64,000 nucleotides of DNA from JAEZDR01 sp039811185 (GCA_039811185.1 JBDHYF010000001.1:1-64000); one strand, 5' to 3'. Positions 27,003-35,390 are shown, counted from the first letter of the stretch. The notes: generated by a model not told the origin, from the letters alone. Made by a program: numbers and translations.

Positions 27003-27731
27003 AATGCGCAGCAGGCAGCAAACTGCATTAAAGCCGCTCAGGATGCGGGTTTCAGCAATTTAAACATCGATTTAATTTACGGGCTTCCCCACCTTACGAA
27101 TGCCATGTGGTTGCAGAATCTGGAGCAGGCCTTTTCGCTAAACATTCCACACTTTTCGTGTTATGCGCTTACGGTTGAAAAACGAACGGCGCTCGATAAG
27201 CTGATAGAAAAAAAAGAAAAGCAGGATGTAAATCCGACAATGCAGAGCGAACAGTTTACCATACTGATGCAAGCAATGAAAAAGCATCAGTATCGGCATT
27301 ATGAAATTTCCAATTTTGCTTTGCCGGGTTTTGAAAGCAGGCACAACAGCAGTTATTGGGGTGGCGAAAACTATTTAGGTGTAGGCCCTTCTGCCCATTC
27401 GTACAACGGCCATTCCCGACAATGGAATATTGCCAATAACGCTTTATATATTAAATTGGTTAGAAACGGCGGACTGTATTTTGAAGCAGAAACACTCACT
27501 CCTATTCAGAAGCTAAATGAAAAGATAATGACGGGCCTCCGTACATCTAAGGGATTTGATGTTTCATTTGGCCGACAGGTGATGAATAGCGCACAGATGC
27601 ATGTTTTTGAAAAAACGGTTGAAAAATATTTGAAACGTGGGCTGCTGTTTTTAGAAGACGATCAGTTGATACTTACCGACGAAGGAAAGCATTTTGCAGA
27701 CGGCATTGCAGCCGATTTTTTTGTTGAATAA
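27003..27731 (+). pseudogene. hemW 3' fragment carried with the second toxin cassette
   Basis: The frame from 27003 begins NAQQAANCIKAAQDAG, which aligns with SAPQAISCIKAAQDAG of the intact HemW. From 27030 it is identical to hemW apart from one base, to the same stop codon. About 130 N-terminal residues, including the radical SAM cysteines, are missing, so it cannot act as HemW. The 27 bases before the identical block are diverged but still hemW-like, suggesting a foreign hemW allele joined to resident sequence. An internal ATG at 27105 opens a 208-residue frame, but a functional product is unlikely. Confidence 0.9.
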
Positions 27732-28842
27732 AATGCGCACAAAGCGGGCTTGATAAAAAGGGAGTTGCTTCAAAATATTTATCCTAATAAAAACTTGACA
27801 GTTTGGATTATTTAACTTTTCTTTATAACTAAATCGTAGCCGTATCATGAAAACTTTCAACCTCCTTGTTTACACCTTGCTGTTTGTTGCCTTCGGCTGC
27901 CGCAAGGCCGATTATTTAAGTTTGCCGCAGTATGACTATGCAGAAAAAGTGTTGCAACTGCCGCCAAACGCATCGCCCACCCTCCAGCGTATTGCCAAAG
28001 AGCTGGAAAGGCAAAATAACTTACCTGCCTACCGTGGTTATTTAAATGATTTTGGCCGGAAAGAAGGCCTGCCCAGATGGGATAAAGCCCAGATAAAAAT
28101 CTCAACTCCCCGTGGAACCGCATACCGTTCAGCCGCTCAGCAGGATACCGTGGTGGTGATACCGCTGGTGCTCGAAAATGAGGATGCTGTAAACGGATTT
28201 TTGCAGGCCAGCCTCTCTGCAACAACAGTAACTATCGGGTACTACAACATTAAAGATTACAACCGCTTTCCGTTTAGAGATGAACAACACTATTCGGCTG
28301 AAGACTTTGTAGGTTTAGTTATTAAAATGAATTATGAAGTTTTTGGTTATAAGAAATTTAAAGTTTTAGATAAGAGGCTTTTTAATGACAGTACAGCGAT
28401 AACCTCCGATGCGCCCTTCGTTATAAAAATAAAAGGCGATAGTATAATTTCCGGTGAAAGACCCATTGTTATAATTGAACTCTGCAAAAGAGTTTTTAAT
28501 GGGGTAGCAGCCTGTACATGCCAGCCGAAGCCAACTGAATGCAAAGACTGGCAATATTGCAATCAATGTGGCTCCGACGACTGCACGTCAATTGTACTTT
28601 GGGACGATCCGTTGCCTCCTTTACCGACTGTTGGAGGTGAACTTGGCTCGGAAGATGAAAACGCCGGAAACATAGGGAATCAAAACGGCGAAAACCACGG
28701 CGGTGGGCAGGGTGGCGCTGTTGGCGGAAGCGGCCCGCCGGAATCAGGTGGAAACCCATTGCCCGATTGCGCTGACATATCTCCAGTGTTGCCGAGCGGC
28801 TATCATCAGCCCTGCAAACGTGGTCCGTTTATTCCTGTTATT
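27030..28842 (+). repeat. 1.8-kb direct repeat, copy 2
   Basis: Second copy of the 22940-24752 element: hemW 3' part, leader and codons 1-332 of the lipoprotein. After 28842 the copies differ (attaacattgggg here, attgacattgagg in copy 1) and then share nothing. Recombination between the copies would remove or duplicate 4,090 bp. Confidence 0.95.
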
Positions 28843-29478
28843 AACATTGGGGAGGAGGGGGTTGTGTTGGACGATGAGGAGATAATACCGGAGGCCCAAG
28901 TTTTAGGGAACTTTGAAGACGACCCGACTGTTTTTGAAGAGGACACAACCCAAATTTCTTTTAACTTTCACCAGGATCCTTGGCCATCAATTCAAAACGT
29001 ATTATCGTCATTACAATTTGTTGAATACAATTTTGAAAATTGTCTAGCCCTCGCTAAAGCACAAATTGCAAAGGCTGGGGTTAATGATTTAGGGTATGGT
29101 TCCGCTTATAAAATATACGATGCCTTAGGAGGGCCGTATCCTGACATCGCAAAGTTTGGAGTAGAATATATAATTACTAAGTTAAAATCAGGCTTACCCG
29201 TAATAGTGGGAATTGACAACAGACCCGGCACGCCTAGCGCTAAGAATGCCGATGGCCGAACTGATCATTTCGTATCGATTGTTGGATGCGGGCAAGATGC
29301 GCAAGGCAAATATTTTACATTCTTTGATAATGCAACGAACGACGTCAATAAAGGAACGAGCTCTTCAAACAAACTTTATTACGATCAATCAACAGGAATT
29401 TTATCCGGCAAATCAGCTGCTCCTTTTGCTAATGCATACTATAATTACATAGTGACTCAAGTAAGGAAAAATAAATAA
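27847..29478 (+). CDS. Polymorphic lipoprotein toxin with papain/C39-like C-terminus
   Basis: 543 residues. Residues 1-332 repeat the lipoprotein module of the 23757 gene (lipobox Cys18, cysteine cluster, Gly-rich linker). The C-terminus is different: an acidic stretch (340-370), then a domain with NFENCLALAKAQIAKAG (Cys399), LKSGLPVIVGIDNRPG, RTDHFVSIVGCG (His474) and FTFFDNAT (Asp494/Asn495). The Cys-His-Asn/Asp order and the bulky strand before His fit a papain-like, C39 or NlpC/P60-type cysteine hydrolase. I infer a peptidoglycan amidase or peptidase, but the substrate is unproven. It is followed after 12 bp by a secreted protein, a likely immunity factor. Confidence 0.78.
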   Translation: MKTFNLLVYTLLFVAFGCRKADYLSLPQYDYAEKVLQLPPNASPTLQRIAKELERQNNLPAYRGYLNDFGRKEGLPRWDKAQIKISTPRGTAYRSAAQQDTVVVIPLVLENEDAVNGFLQASLSATTVTIGYYNIKDYNRFPFRDEQHYSAEDFVGLVIKMNYEVFGYKKFKVLDKRLFNDSTAITSDAPFVIKIKGDSIISGERPIVIIELCKRVFNGVAACTCQPKPTECKDWQYCNQCGSDDCTSIVLWDDPLPPLPTVGGELGSEDENAGNIGNQNGENHGGGQGGAVGGSGPPESGGNPLPDCADISPVLPSGYHQPCKRGPFIPVINIGEEGVVLDDEEIIPEAQVLGNFEDDPTVFEEDTTQISFNFHQDPWPSIQNVLSSLQFVEYNFENCLALAKAQIAKAGVNDLGYGSAYKIYDALGGPYPDIAKFGVEYIITKLKSGLPVIVGIDNRPGTPSAKNADGRTDHFVSIVGCGQDAQGKYFTFFDNATNDVNKGTSSSNKLYYDQSTGILSGKSAAPFANAYYNYIVTQVRKNK

Positions 29479-29490
29479 AATTGTTGCTTT

Positions 29491-30114
29491 ATGAAATCGA
29501 TTCTATTACTTGTAGCAACTACAATAGTTAGTCAGATTTACTGTCAAAACATACAGGATACACTTTTTTTCCGTAAGGGGGATAATGATTCAAACTTTCG
29601 TTTAGTGTTTATCGACTCTTCTAAATCTCGTTTTCACAAAAAAGCCATAGAATTGGTGACATCGGATGCGGATTATAAAGAAAAATTATCCAACATGTGT
29701 GCTTTAAAACTGATTTCCCCTAACAAATTCAGAACACAACTTTTAGGGGAATGGCTCAGTGTTTACCGATATAAAGGAAAAACCTATGCATATTATGCTT
29801 CTGAGCCATACTTTAATGTTTACATTAAAATAACAGACAGCACTGTCATCCTGAACGACTTCAATGAAGGCTTAAAACCATATGCTATAGAACAGGTTAT
29901 GTGTAAAAAAAATAAGTGCAGATATAAGATTATCAGTGAATCTTTAGATGTATTTGAAATTACAATTGTTTTAAAAAACAAAACCATTGAAATAAAGTCG
30001 AAATTGTTTAACAAACAGAAGATTGTATTAGCTAAAAAAAAACGGTTCTTAAACATCCCTATTATCGTCAACCTTTGTCCCAACTACCGATGCGAAGAGT
30101 TTCAGTTTAAATAA
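29491..30114 (+). CDS. Secreted protein, candidate immunity for the second toxin
   Basis: 207 residues with an N-terminal export signal MKSILLLVATTIVSQIYCQ; whether it is a lipoprotein (Cys18) or a cleaved secreted protein is unclear. The mature part is Lys/Phe/Ile-rich, with LLGEWLSVYRYKGKTYAYYA, and ends NLCPNYRCEEFQFK. No family recognised, and no similarity seen to the other immunity proteins. Its place 12 bp after a toxin with a different C-terminal domain fits an immunity protein specific to that toxin. AT-rich like the toxin end. Confidence 0.62.
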   Translation: MKSILLLVATTIVSQIYCQNIQDTLFFRKGDNDSNFRLVFIDSSKSRFHKKAIELVTSDADYKEKLSNMCALKLISPNKFRTQLLGEWLSVYRYKGKTYAYYASEPYFNVYIKITDSTVILNDFNEGLKPYAIEQVMCKKNKCRYKIISESLDVFEITIVLKNKTIEIKSKLFNKQKIVLAKKKRFLNIPIIVNLCPNYRCEEFQFK

Positions 30115-30143
30115 TTTATTTTTAAATAGGCATTTATAACAAA

Positions 30144-31235
30144 TTATTTTGGCGCTTTCCGGTAAATGTAGTACGCAATAAAAGCAAAAATGATATTCGG
30201 AATCCATGCCGCAATAACAGGCGGAAAGCTACCTTTAGTAGAGAAAACAGTAGAAAATTTATCTAAAATAATGTAGGCCGCGGCAAGGCAAAAACCCAGT
30301 GCCAGATGCACACCGCTTCCGCCCCGCACTTTCCGCGCAGCAATGGATACCCCCATAATGGTTAAGATTAAAATAGACAATGGCGTAGCATATCGCCGGT
30401 GACGCTCTACCTTCAGCGTGTTTAGTCCTTCCGATCCCCTTAACTCTTCCAGCCGGATAAAACGATCAAGTTCAGCGGTTGTAAGCTTATCTTTCGCATA
30501 TTCATCCCTGCTTAAATCGTAAGGTTTAAAATTGAAATCAAGTTCTTTCGATTCAGATGTCCACACTTTTTCATCCCGGTCGTTCAACTCTCTTTCTACC
30601 ACATTGGTAACCGTCCATTTTTTCGATGCCGTATCCCACTTCAACGTTTCTGCCCTAAGGTTGTACACCACTTTATTGTTCTTAATGCGGTCCATAAAGA
30701 ACGGCCCGCCCATCTTATTTACCGTATCGTAATAATGCATCCCCGCATACGTGAATGAATCGAGCCGGCGATAAATGTTGCTGCTCCTTTGTACCAGTGG
30801 ATTGTATGATGAGTTGCCGTTTACGTAAATGGCTTCAAACCGCGTACGAATGGCATTTGCACGTGGAATTACATACTGATTGGCGTACCAAAGCAAGAGC
30901 GCAAGCAACGCACCTCCTATCCAATACGGACGAAGCAGTCGCCTGAAGCTGGTGCCGCTTGCGAGTATGGCTACAATTTCGCTCCGCCCCGCCATTTTCG
31001 ACGTAAAAAAAATAACGGCAATAAATACAAACAGCGGAAAAAGCAGCGCCGCGATATGCGGAATAAACCCGATAAAATATTGAAAGAAAATTTCTTTTGC
31101 AGAAAGGCCCGATTTTACAAAGTCGTCGGTTTTTTCACTAATGTCAATTACACACGCAATTACGGTAAGCAGCAGGATAATAAAAAAGAAGGTGCTGAAA
31201 AACTTTTTAAGTATGTAAAAATCAATTTTCTTCAT
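30144..31235 (-). CDS. LptF/LptG-family permease
   Basis: 363 residues in the YjgP/YjgQ layout: three N-terminal transmembrane helices (about 10-32, 55-77, 98-116), a periplasmic beta-rich middle (about 130-265) and three C-terminal helices ending PNIIFAFIAYYIYRKAPK. MKKIDFYILKKFF and EIVAILASGTSFRRLLRPYW are typical. With LptB it would extract lipopolysaccharide from the inner membrane; which of LptF or LptG this is cannot be told from one copy. Its ATG overlaps the tgt stop by one base (TAATG), so it is translationally coupled to tgt. Confidence 0.88.
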   Translation of the reverse strand: MKKIDFYILKKFFSTFFFIILLLTVIACVIDISEKTDDFVKSGLSAKEIFFQYFIGFIPHIAALLFPLFVFIAVIFFTSKMAGRSEIVAILASGTSFRRLLRPYWIGGALLALLLWYANQYVIPRANAIRTRFEAIYVNGNSSYNPLVQRSSNIYRRLDSFTYAGMHYYDTVNKMGGPFFMDRIKNNKVVYNLRAETLKWDTASKKWTVTNVVERELNDRDEKVWTSESKELDFNFKPYDLSRDEYAKDKLTTAELDRFIRLEELRGSEGLNTLKVERHRRYATPLSILILTIMGVSIAARKVRGGSGVHLALGFCLAAAYIILDKFSTVFSTKGSFPPVIAAWIPNIIFAFIAYYIYRKAPK

Positions 31236-32371
31236 TACAAACGCTGCTTAAGCCGGGGCATCATTTCGTTTTTCCATTGCTGAAAATCGCCGGAAATAAT
31301 TTTTTCCCGCGCCTGTTTTACCAACCATAAATAAAAACAAAGATTATGAATGCTCGCCAATTGCAGCCCCAAAATTTCCTGCGCAACAAACAAATGGCGT
31401 AAGTATGCTTTGGAATAATAGCTGCTCACTTCGTTACCAATGGTTTCATCTATCGGCGAAAAATCGGTTGACCATTTTTTGTTTTTTATGTTGATGATGC
31501 CGTTGGAGGTAAACAGCATACCGTTCCTGCCATTCCGTGTGGGCATCACGCAGTCAAACATATCCACTCCTAAATCGATGGCTTCTAAAATATTCCATGG
31601 CGTTCCAACACCCATCAGATAGCGTGGTTTATCGGTTGGTAAGTGCTCACAGCAAAGTGCCGTAAACTCATACATTAAATCTTCACTTTCTCCCACGCTT
31701 AACCCGCCGATGGCGTTACCCGCTGCTCCTTTCGCGCTAACGAATTCGCAGGATGCTTTTCTCAGGTCGTGGTAGGTGCCGCCCTGCACAATCGGAAAAA
31801 GATTTTGGGTATAACCGTAGCGCTCCGGATGGTTGTCCAGATAGTTCAAACAGCGGTCGAGCCAGCGGTGGGTAAGCTCCATGCTTTTCCTAACATAACC
31901 GTAGTCGGCCGGATAAGGCGGACATTCATCGAAAGCCATAATAATATCGGCCCCGATAGCCTGCTCAATTTCCATCACCTTTTCCGGTGAGAAAAGATGC
32001 TTACTTCCGTCGATGTGCGACTGAAACCACACGCCCTCTTCCTTAATTTTTCGGTTGGCAGCCAATGAAAAAACCTGATAGCCGCCACTATCGGTTAAAA
32101 TGGGACGATCCCAGCCCATAAAGCGGTGCAGACCTCCTGCCGCTTCTAAAATTTCGATGCCCGGCCGGAGGTATAAATGATAAGTATTGCCAAGAATAAT
32201 CTGCGCTTTCACCTCATCTTTCAACTGTTGCTGATTCACTGTTTTTACGCTACCCACTGTACCTACAGGCATAAATATCGGCGTTGCAATTTGCCCGTGA
32301 TCGGTGGTAATCATCCCTGCACGACTATTGCCCGCAGCAGCGGTTGCAGTTAACTCGAACGTCAGTTTCAT
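31235..32371 (-). CDS. tgt: Queuine tRNA-ribosyltransferase (Tgt)
   Basis: 378 residues. MPVGTVGSVKTVNQQQL, ILGNTYHLYLRPG, PILTDSGGYQVFSLA, DECPPYP, IVQGGTYHDLR and FDCVMPTRNGRNGMLFTSNG are strong Tgt motifs. The enzyme exchanges G34 for a queuosine precursor in GUN tRNAs. Where most bacterial enzymes have a C-x-C-x2-C zinc site before the terminal helix, here (about residues 309-325) the sequence reads DETIGNEVSSYYSKAYLRHL with no cysteine. The catalytic part is intact. First gene of a two-gene operon with the Lpt permease. Confidence 0.95.
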   Translation of the reverse strand: MKLTFELTATAAAGNSRAGMITTDHGQIATPIFMPVGTVGSVKTVNQQQLKDEVKAQIILGNTYHLYLRPGIEILEAAGGLHRFMGWDRPILTDSGGYQVFSLAANRKIKEEGVWFQSHIDGSKHLFSPEKVMEIEQAIGADIIMAFDECPPYPADYGYVRKSMELTHRWLDRCLNYLDNHPERYGYTQNLFPIVQGGTYHDLRKASCEFVSAKGAAGNAIGGLSVGESEDLMYEFTALCCEHLPTDKPRYLMGVGTPWNILEAIDLGVDMFDCVMPTRNGRNGMLFTSNGIINIKNKKWSTDFSPIDETIGNEVSSYYSKAYLRHLFVAQEILGLQLASIHNLCFYLWLVKQAREKIISGDFQQWKNEMMPRLKQRL

Positions 32372-32504
32372 GGTGCGAAATTAATTGCGTTGTCCGTTGC
32401 GTGGCGATGTTTCCGAATTTTAGCCGTTTTTTCGTCTTTCCGGGCCGTTTTGTGCGATAAAAGAAAATTCGGCGCTTGTTTTTGCCCGTCGCTCATCACT
32501 TTAT

Positions 32505-32522
32505 TTTACCGTTCATCACAAA
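32505..32522 (+). promoter_or_regulatory. Shared 18-bp motif upstream of the PadR operon
   Basis: TTTACCGTTCATCACAAA here matches TTTACCATTCATCACAAA at 57222-57239 in 17 of 18 bases. Both lie 100-190 bp upstream of a plus-strand start codon. A second weak copy (GCTCATCAC) lies 20 bp before it, giving direct repeats about two helical turns apart. Possibly a transcription-factor site; no regulator can be named. Confidence 0.45.
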
Positions 32523-32615
32523 GAATATTTCTTAAAAAGCGCGAAATGAATTGATAATCAATAGATTTAATTTTGCTACACTTCTATCCAAAGGCAACTA
32601 CTGTCTTTTAATCGG

Positions 32616-32634
32616 TACTATGTATTGCATAGTA
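32616..32634 (+). promoter_or_regulatory. Likely PadR operator palindrome
   Basis: TACTATG-TATTG-CATAGTA is a perfect inverted repeat with 7-bp arms and a 5-bp centre, 61 bp before the small gene that heads the padR operon. Its centre contains the candidate -33 TTG, so a bound repressor would block the promoter. PadR-family proteins bind palindromes of this kind and commonly autoregulate; the assignment is by position. Confidence 0.65.
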
Positions 32635-32655
32635 TTAAAAATCTTCTCATCTTTG
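32625..32655 (+). promoter_or_regulatory. Candidate Bacteroidota-type promoter of the padR-pspC operon
   Basis: TTG at 32625-32627 and CATCTTTG at 32648-32655 approximate the Bacteroidota TTG / TAnnTTTG elements with a 20-base spacer. Only the first T of the -7 element is off consensus. The first start codon is 39 bases further on. Confidence 0.5.
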
Positions 32656-32694
32656 TACTGTCAAAGCAAAACATAACCAAATAAAATAAATAAC

Positions 32695-32883
32695 ATGAAA
32701 ACGCTAAACACCAACCGTCAGTTTTTACAACTTTTATCAGCAACAGAAATTTCCAACCTTACCGTAGTGGTAAAGGAGGAAGTGGCTAAAGTTTCTGCCA
32801 AACAACAATTTTCGGCGGCCGACCTTTGGAAAATCCGGAATATGCGCCGCACGCCATCGGTTCGCAGAGGGCTGTATTTCTAA
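32695..32883 (+). CDS. Small 62-residue protein at the head of the PadR operon
   Basis: MKTLNTNRQFLQLLSATEIS... is a short basic protein with no signal peptide or membrane segment, ending WKIRNMRRTPSVRRGLYF. The operator and promoter lie directly upstream and padR starts 51 bp downstream, so it is transcribed as the first gene of the operon. No family recognised. The regular codons and well-placed upstream signals support a real gene, but with this length it remains a hypothesis. Confidence 0.55.
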   Translation: MKTLNTNRQFLQLLSATEISNLTVVVKEEVAKVSAKQQFSAADLWKIRNMRRTPSVRRGLYF

Positions 32884-32934
32884 ACTTCTACGTCCTATTT
32901 AAAAATCATTTAAATCATCTTTAAAACGCCGGTT

Positions 32935-33306
32935 ATGGATCTTCAAAACACACAGAGTCAGATGCGGAAAGGCGTATTGGAGTTTTGCATTCTTTCTATT
33001 ATCAGGCAGGGCGAAGTATACCCGAGCGATATCGTAGAAAAAATGAAAGGCGCTAACCTCAACATTCTCGAAGGAACCCTTTATCCGTTGCTAACCCGAT
33101 TGAAAAACGCCGAACTGCTAACCTACAGATGGGTGGAAAGCAGCAGCGGGCCGCCAAGAAAATATTTTAGCATGACAGAAAAGGGCCTCACCTTTTACAG
33201 TCATCTGGAAGAAACCTGGAAAGAGCTCGCTGATGCCGTACACGCTTTAACCCAAAATCAAAACCACAACAACGATACTTCCACCTTTCAAAATGCACAA
33301 CTATGA
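32935..33306 (+). CDS. PadR-family transcriptional regulator
   Basis: 123 residues. The winged-helix body shows RKGVLEFCILSIIRQGEVYP, LEGTLYPLLTRLKNAELLTY and SSGPPRKYFSMTEKG, the PadR signature. It is the short form with a minimal C-terminal dimer helix. Its stop overlaps the start of the PspC gene (ATGA at 33303-33306), so the pair is coupled. It probably represses its own operon through the palindrome at 32616-32634. The effector is unknown. Confidence 0.93.
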   Translation: MDLQNTQSQMRKGVLEFCILSIIRQGEVYPSDIVEKMKGANLNILEGTLYPLLTRLKNAELLTYRWVESSSGPPRKYFSMTEKGLTFYSHLEETWKELADAVHALTQNQNHNNDTSTFQNAQL

Positions 33307-35339
33307 AAAAGGTAATTAATATCAACTTTCAGGGAAGAATAATTCCCATCGAAGAAACTGCTTACGCCACCATCCAGCAATATGTGGAGAGCCTGCGCAT
33401 TCATTTTGCAAATGAAGAAGGAAAGGAAGAAATCATTTCTGATATTGAAGACAGAATTGCCGAGTTGTTTGCCGAAACACTGAAAAAAGGAGCGCCCTGC
33501 ATTAGCGATACAGATGTTAGCGCCATTATTTTAAGTATGGGACGGCCTGAAGATTTTGATGCCGACGACAGCGGCTTTGCCGATAAAGCACAAACTTCTG
33601 CAACCGCTGATGCCTACAGTGGTCCTAACTTTCAGTTTGGCAATCAACGCAAGCTGTACCGGAGCGAAAATGATAAAATTATTGCCGGTGTGTGCAGCGG
33701 TATTGCCAACTATTTCAACATCGAACCCTGGCTTATCCGTATCCTGTTCATCATCCTGCCCGGAATGTCGGTGATTGTATATTTCGCCCTTTGGATTGCG
33801 GTTCCAAGCAGCGCATCACAGGTAATCGGCTCTACGCGGAAAAGGCTTTTCCGCAATCCCGACGGAAAAATTATTGCCGGTGTGTGTAGCGGCATTTCGC
33901 AGTATTTCGGCATAAGTGTTTGGATTCCCCGCCTCATATTTCTGATTCCATTTATTTCGTTTGTATTTAAATGGAGCCATGTAGGCTGGTTTAGCTTTCC
34001 GCACTTTCTCAGCCTTTCGTTTAGCCCGGGTGCCACCATCATCTACATCATTTTATGGATTGTGCTCCCCGAAGCGCGTTCGGCCTCCGAAAAGCTGGAA
34101 ATGAAAGGTGAAAAAGTAGATTTGAATTCGATCAAAAACACCGTTTCCGAAGACCTGAAAGGCTTTCAGGAAAGGTTGCAGAAAATGGGCCGCGAAGCCA
34201 GTGAATATGCAAAGAGTAAATCGCAGGATTTTACGACAACCTCTTCTTTTCAAGGCGCTGACAGCTCGCTGAACCGCGTGGTAAAAGTGATTGTTTACAT
34301 CATTTTAATAACCGTATATCTTGCTGTTACTGCTGCCGCTTTCGGCATTGCCGTAGCCGCAACCGGCCTGTTGCCTGTTAAAGACTTTGTGATTACAGAC
34401 GGCTGGCAAAACATACTGGCCTGGACTACGCTGCTGTTGTTTTTCTGGGTGCCGGTGGTGGCATTCTTAACAGCAGCCACCCGACGCCTCGCCGGAAAAC
34501 GCACTTCAAGCTCCGTTAAAATTAGCTTTTCAGGTTTATGGACGCTTGGCTTAATCAGCGCAATTCTTTTAGTGGCATCTATTGTAAAAGACTTTAAACA
34601 TAAAGGCCGCATCGAGGAAAACGTGAACATCACTACAGGCGCATTCAGTACACTCGAAATTAAATCTACATCCGACTACTACTCTTCCGATGGATCGCTT
34701 TGGTTAAAGATTGAACCGTTTGCCAACAACAGCTCCGATTCTATTAAACTGAAAAACGTTCGTGTAAGAGTTTTTAAATCGACCGATTCTCTTTATCATG
34801 CAAAGCTGCTCAAGTTTGCCAAAGGCGCCAGCCGCGCACAGGCTATGCAAAACGCAGGTAAAATAGAGTTTACCGTGGAGCAGACCGACAGTACGCTGAA
34901 AGTGAGTAATGGTTTCGGACTAAGTACCAACCAAAAGTTCCGCGACCAATATGTTGAGCTTTTCATTTATGTTCCGGTGGGTAAGCGCATAAGAATAAAC
35001 GAAAATGTTTCGCACGGCAGAGTGGGTACCATCAGCCTGGGAAATGAAAGCTGGCGCTGGAACGACATGGACGATGAGCTTGACTATGATTTTAACCGAA
35101 CCTACGAAATGACAATTGACGGATTAAAAAGCCTGGAAGCCGATGAACCCAACCCATCGGATAAATTTGAGGAGGACAATGAGTACGAATATCGGTACGA
35201 CGAATCTGTTTTTTCTAATCTGAAGTCATTTTCAAAAAGCCGGTACCGCATCAACGTTCGCCCTTCGGAGGGGGAAGTTTCGCGCGATTATGATTTCTTC
35301 CACATTACAAAAAGCACTTTCCTGCTTTCAAAATTTTAG
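33303..35339 (+). CDS. Membrane protein with two PspC domains
   Basis: 678 residues. An N-terminal cytoplasmic segment (1-110) is followed by two PspC domains in tandem: KLYRSENDKIIAGVCSGIAN (about 113-170) and RKRLFRNPDGKIIAGVCSGI (about 178-260), each with a membrane helix. Three more hydrophobic helices lie near 320-345, 366-390 and 412-430. The C-terminal 230 residues are an extracytoplasmic, charged region beginning NVNITTGAFSTLEIKSTSDY, reminiscent of DUF2807-type beta-helix domains. PspC proteins sense membrane stress; encoded together with PadR this is a widespread Bacteroidota module. Exact role not known. Confidence 0.9.
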   Translation: MKKVININFQGRIIPIEETAYATIQQYVESLRIHFANEEGKEEIISDIEDRIAELFAETLKKGAPCISDTDVSAIILSMGRPEDFDADDSGFADKAQTSATADAYSGPNFQFGNQRKLYRSENDKIIAGVCSGIANYFNIEPWLIRILFIILPGMSVIVYFALWIAVPSSASQVIGSTRKRLFRNPDGKIIAGVCSGISQYFGISVWIPRLIFLIPFISFVFKWSHVGWFSFPHFLSLSFSPGATIIYIILWIVLPEARSASEKLEMKGEKVDLNSIKNTVSEDLKGFQERLQKMGREASEYAKSKSQDFTTTSSFQGADSSLNRVVKVIVYIILITVYLAVTAAAFGIAVAATGLLPVKDFVITDGWQNILAWTTLLLFFWVPVVAFLTAATRRLAGKRTSSSVKISFSGLWTLGLISAILLVASIVKDFKHKGRIEENVNITTGAFSTLEIKSTSDYYSSDGSLWLKIEPFANNSSDSIKLKNVRVRVFKSTDSLYHAKLLKFAKGASRAQAMQNAGKIEFTVEQTDSTLKVSNGFGLSTNQKFRDQYVELFIYVPVGKRIRINENVSHGRVGTISLGNESWRWNDMDDELDYDFNRTYEMTIDGLKSLEADEPNPSDKFEEDNEYEYRYDESVFSNLKSFSKSRYRINVRPSEGEVSRDYDFFHITKSTFLLSKF

Positions 35340-35362
35340 TTTCTTCATACAGCTCAAAAAAC

Positions 35363-35390
35363 GCCTCTTCATTCCTGAAGGGGCTCTTTG
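35363..35390 (+). terminator. Hairpin after the padR-pspC operon
   Basis: GCCTCTTCA-TTCC-TGAAGGGGC gives a 9-bp stem (one T-G pair) with a 4-base loop, followed by TCTTTG, a weak T-tract. It lies 24 bp after the PspC stop. The position favours a terminator; the poor T-run lowers confidence. Confidence 0.5.

Noticed and set aside
27105..27731. Second HemW enzyme
   Set aside because: It lacks the first third of HemW with the radical SAM cysteines and is a copied 3' end; kept as pseudogene.
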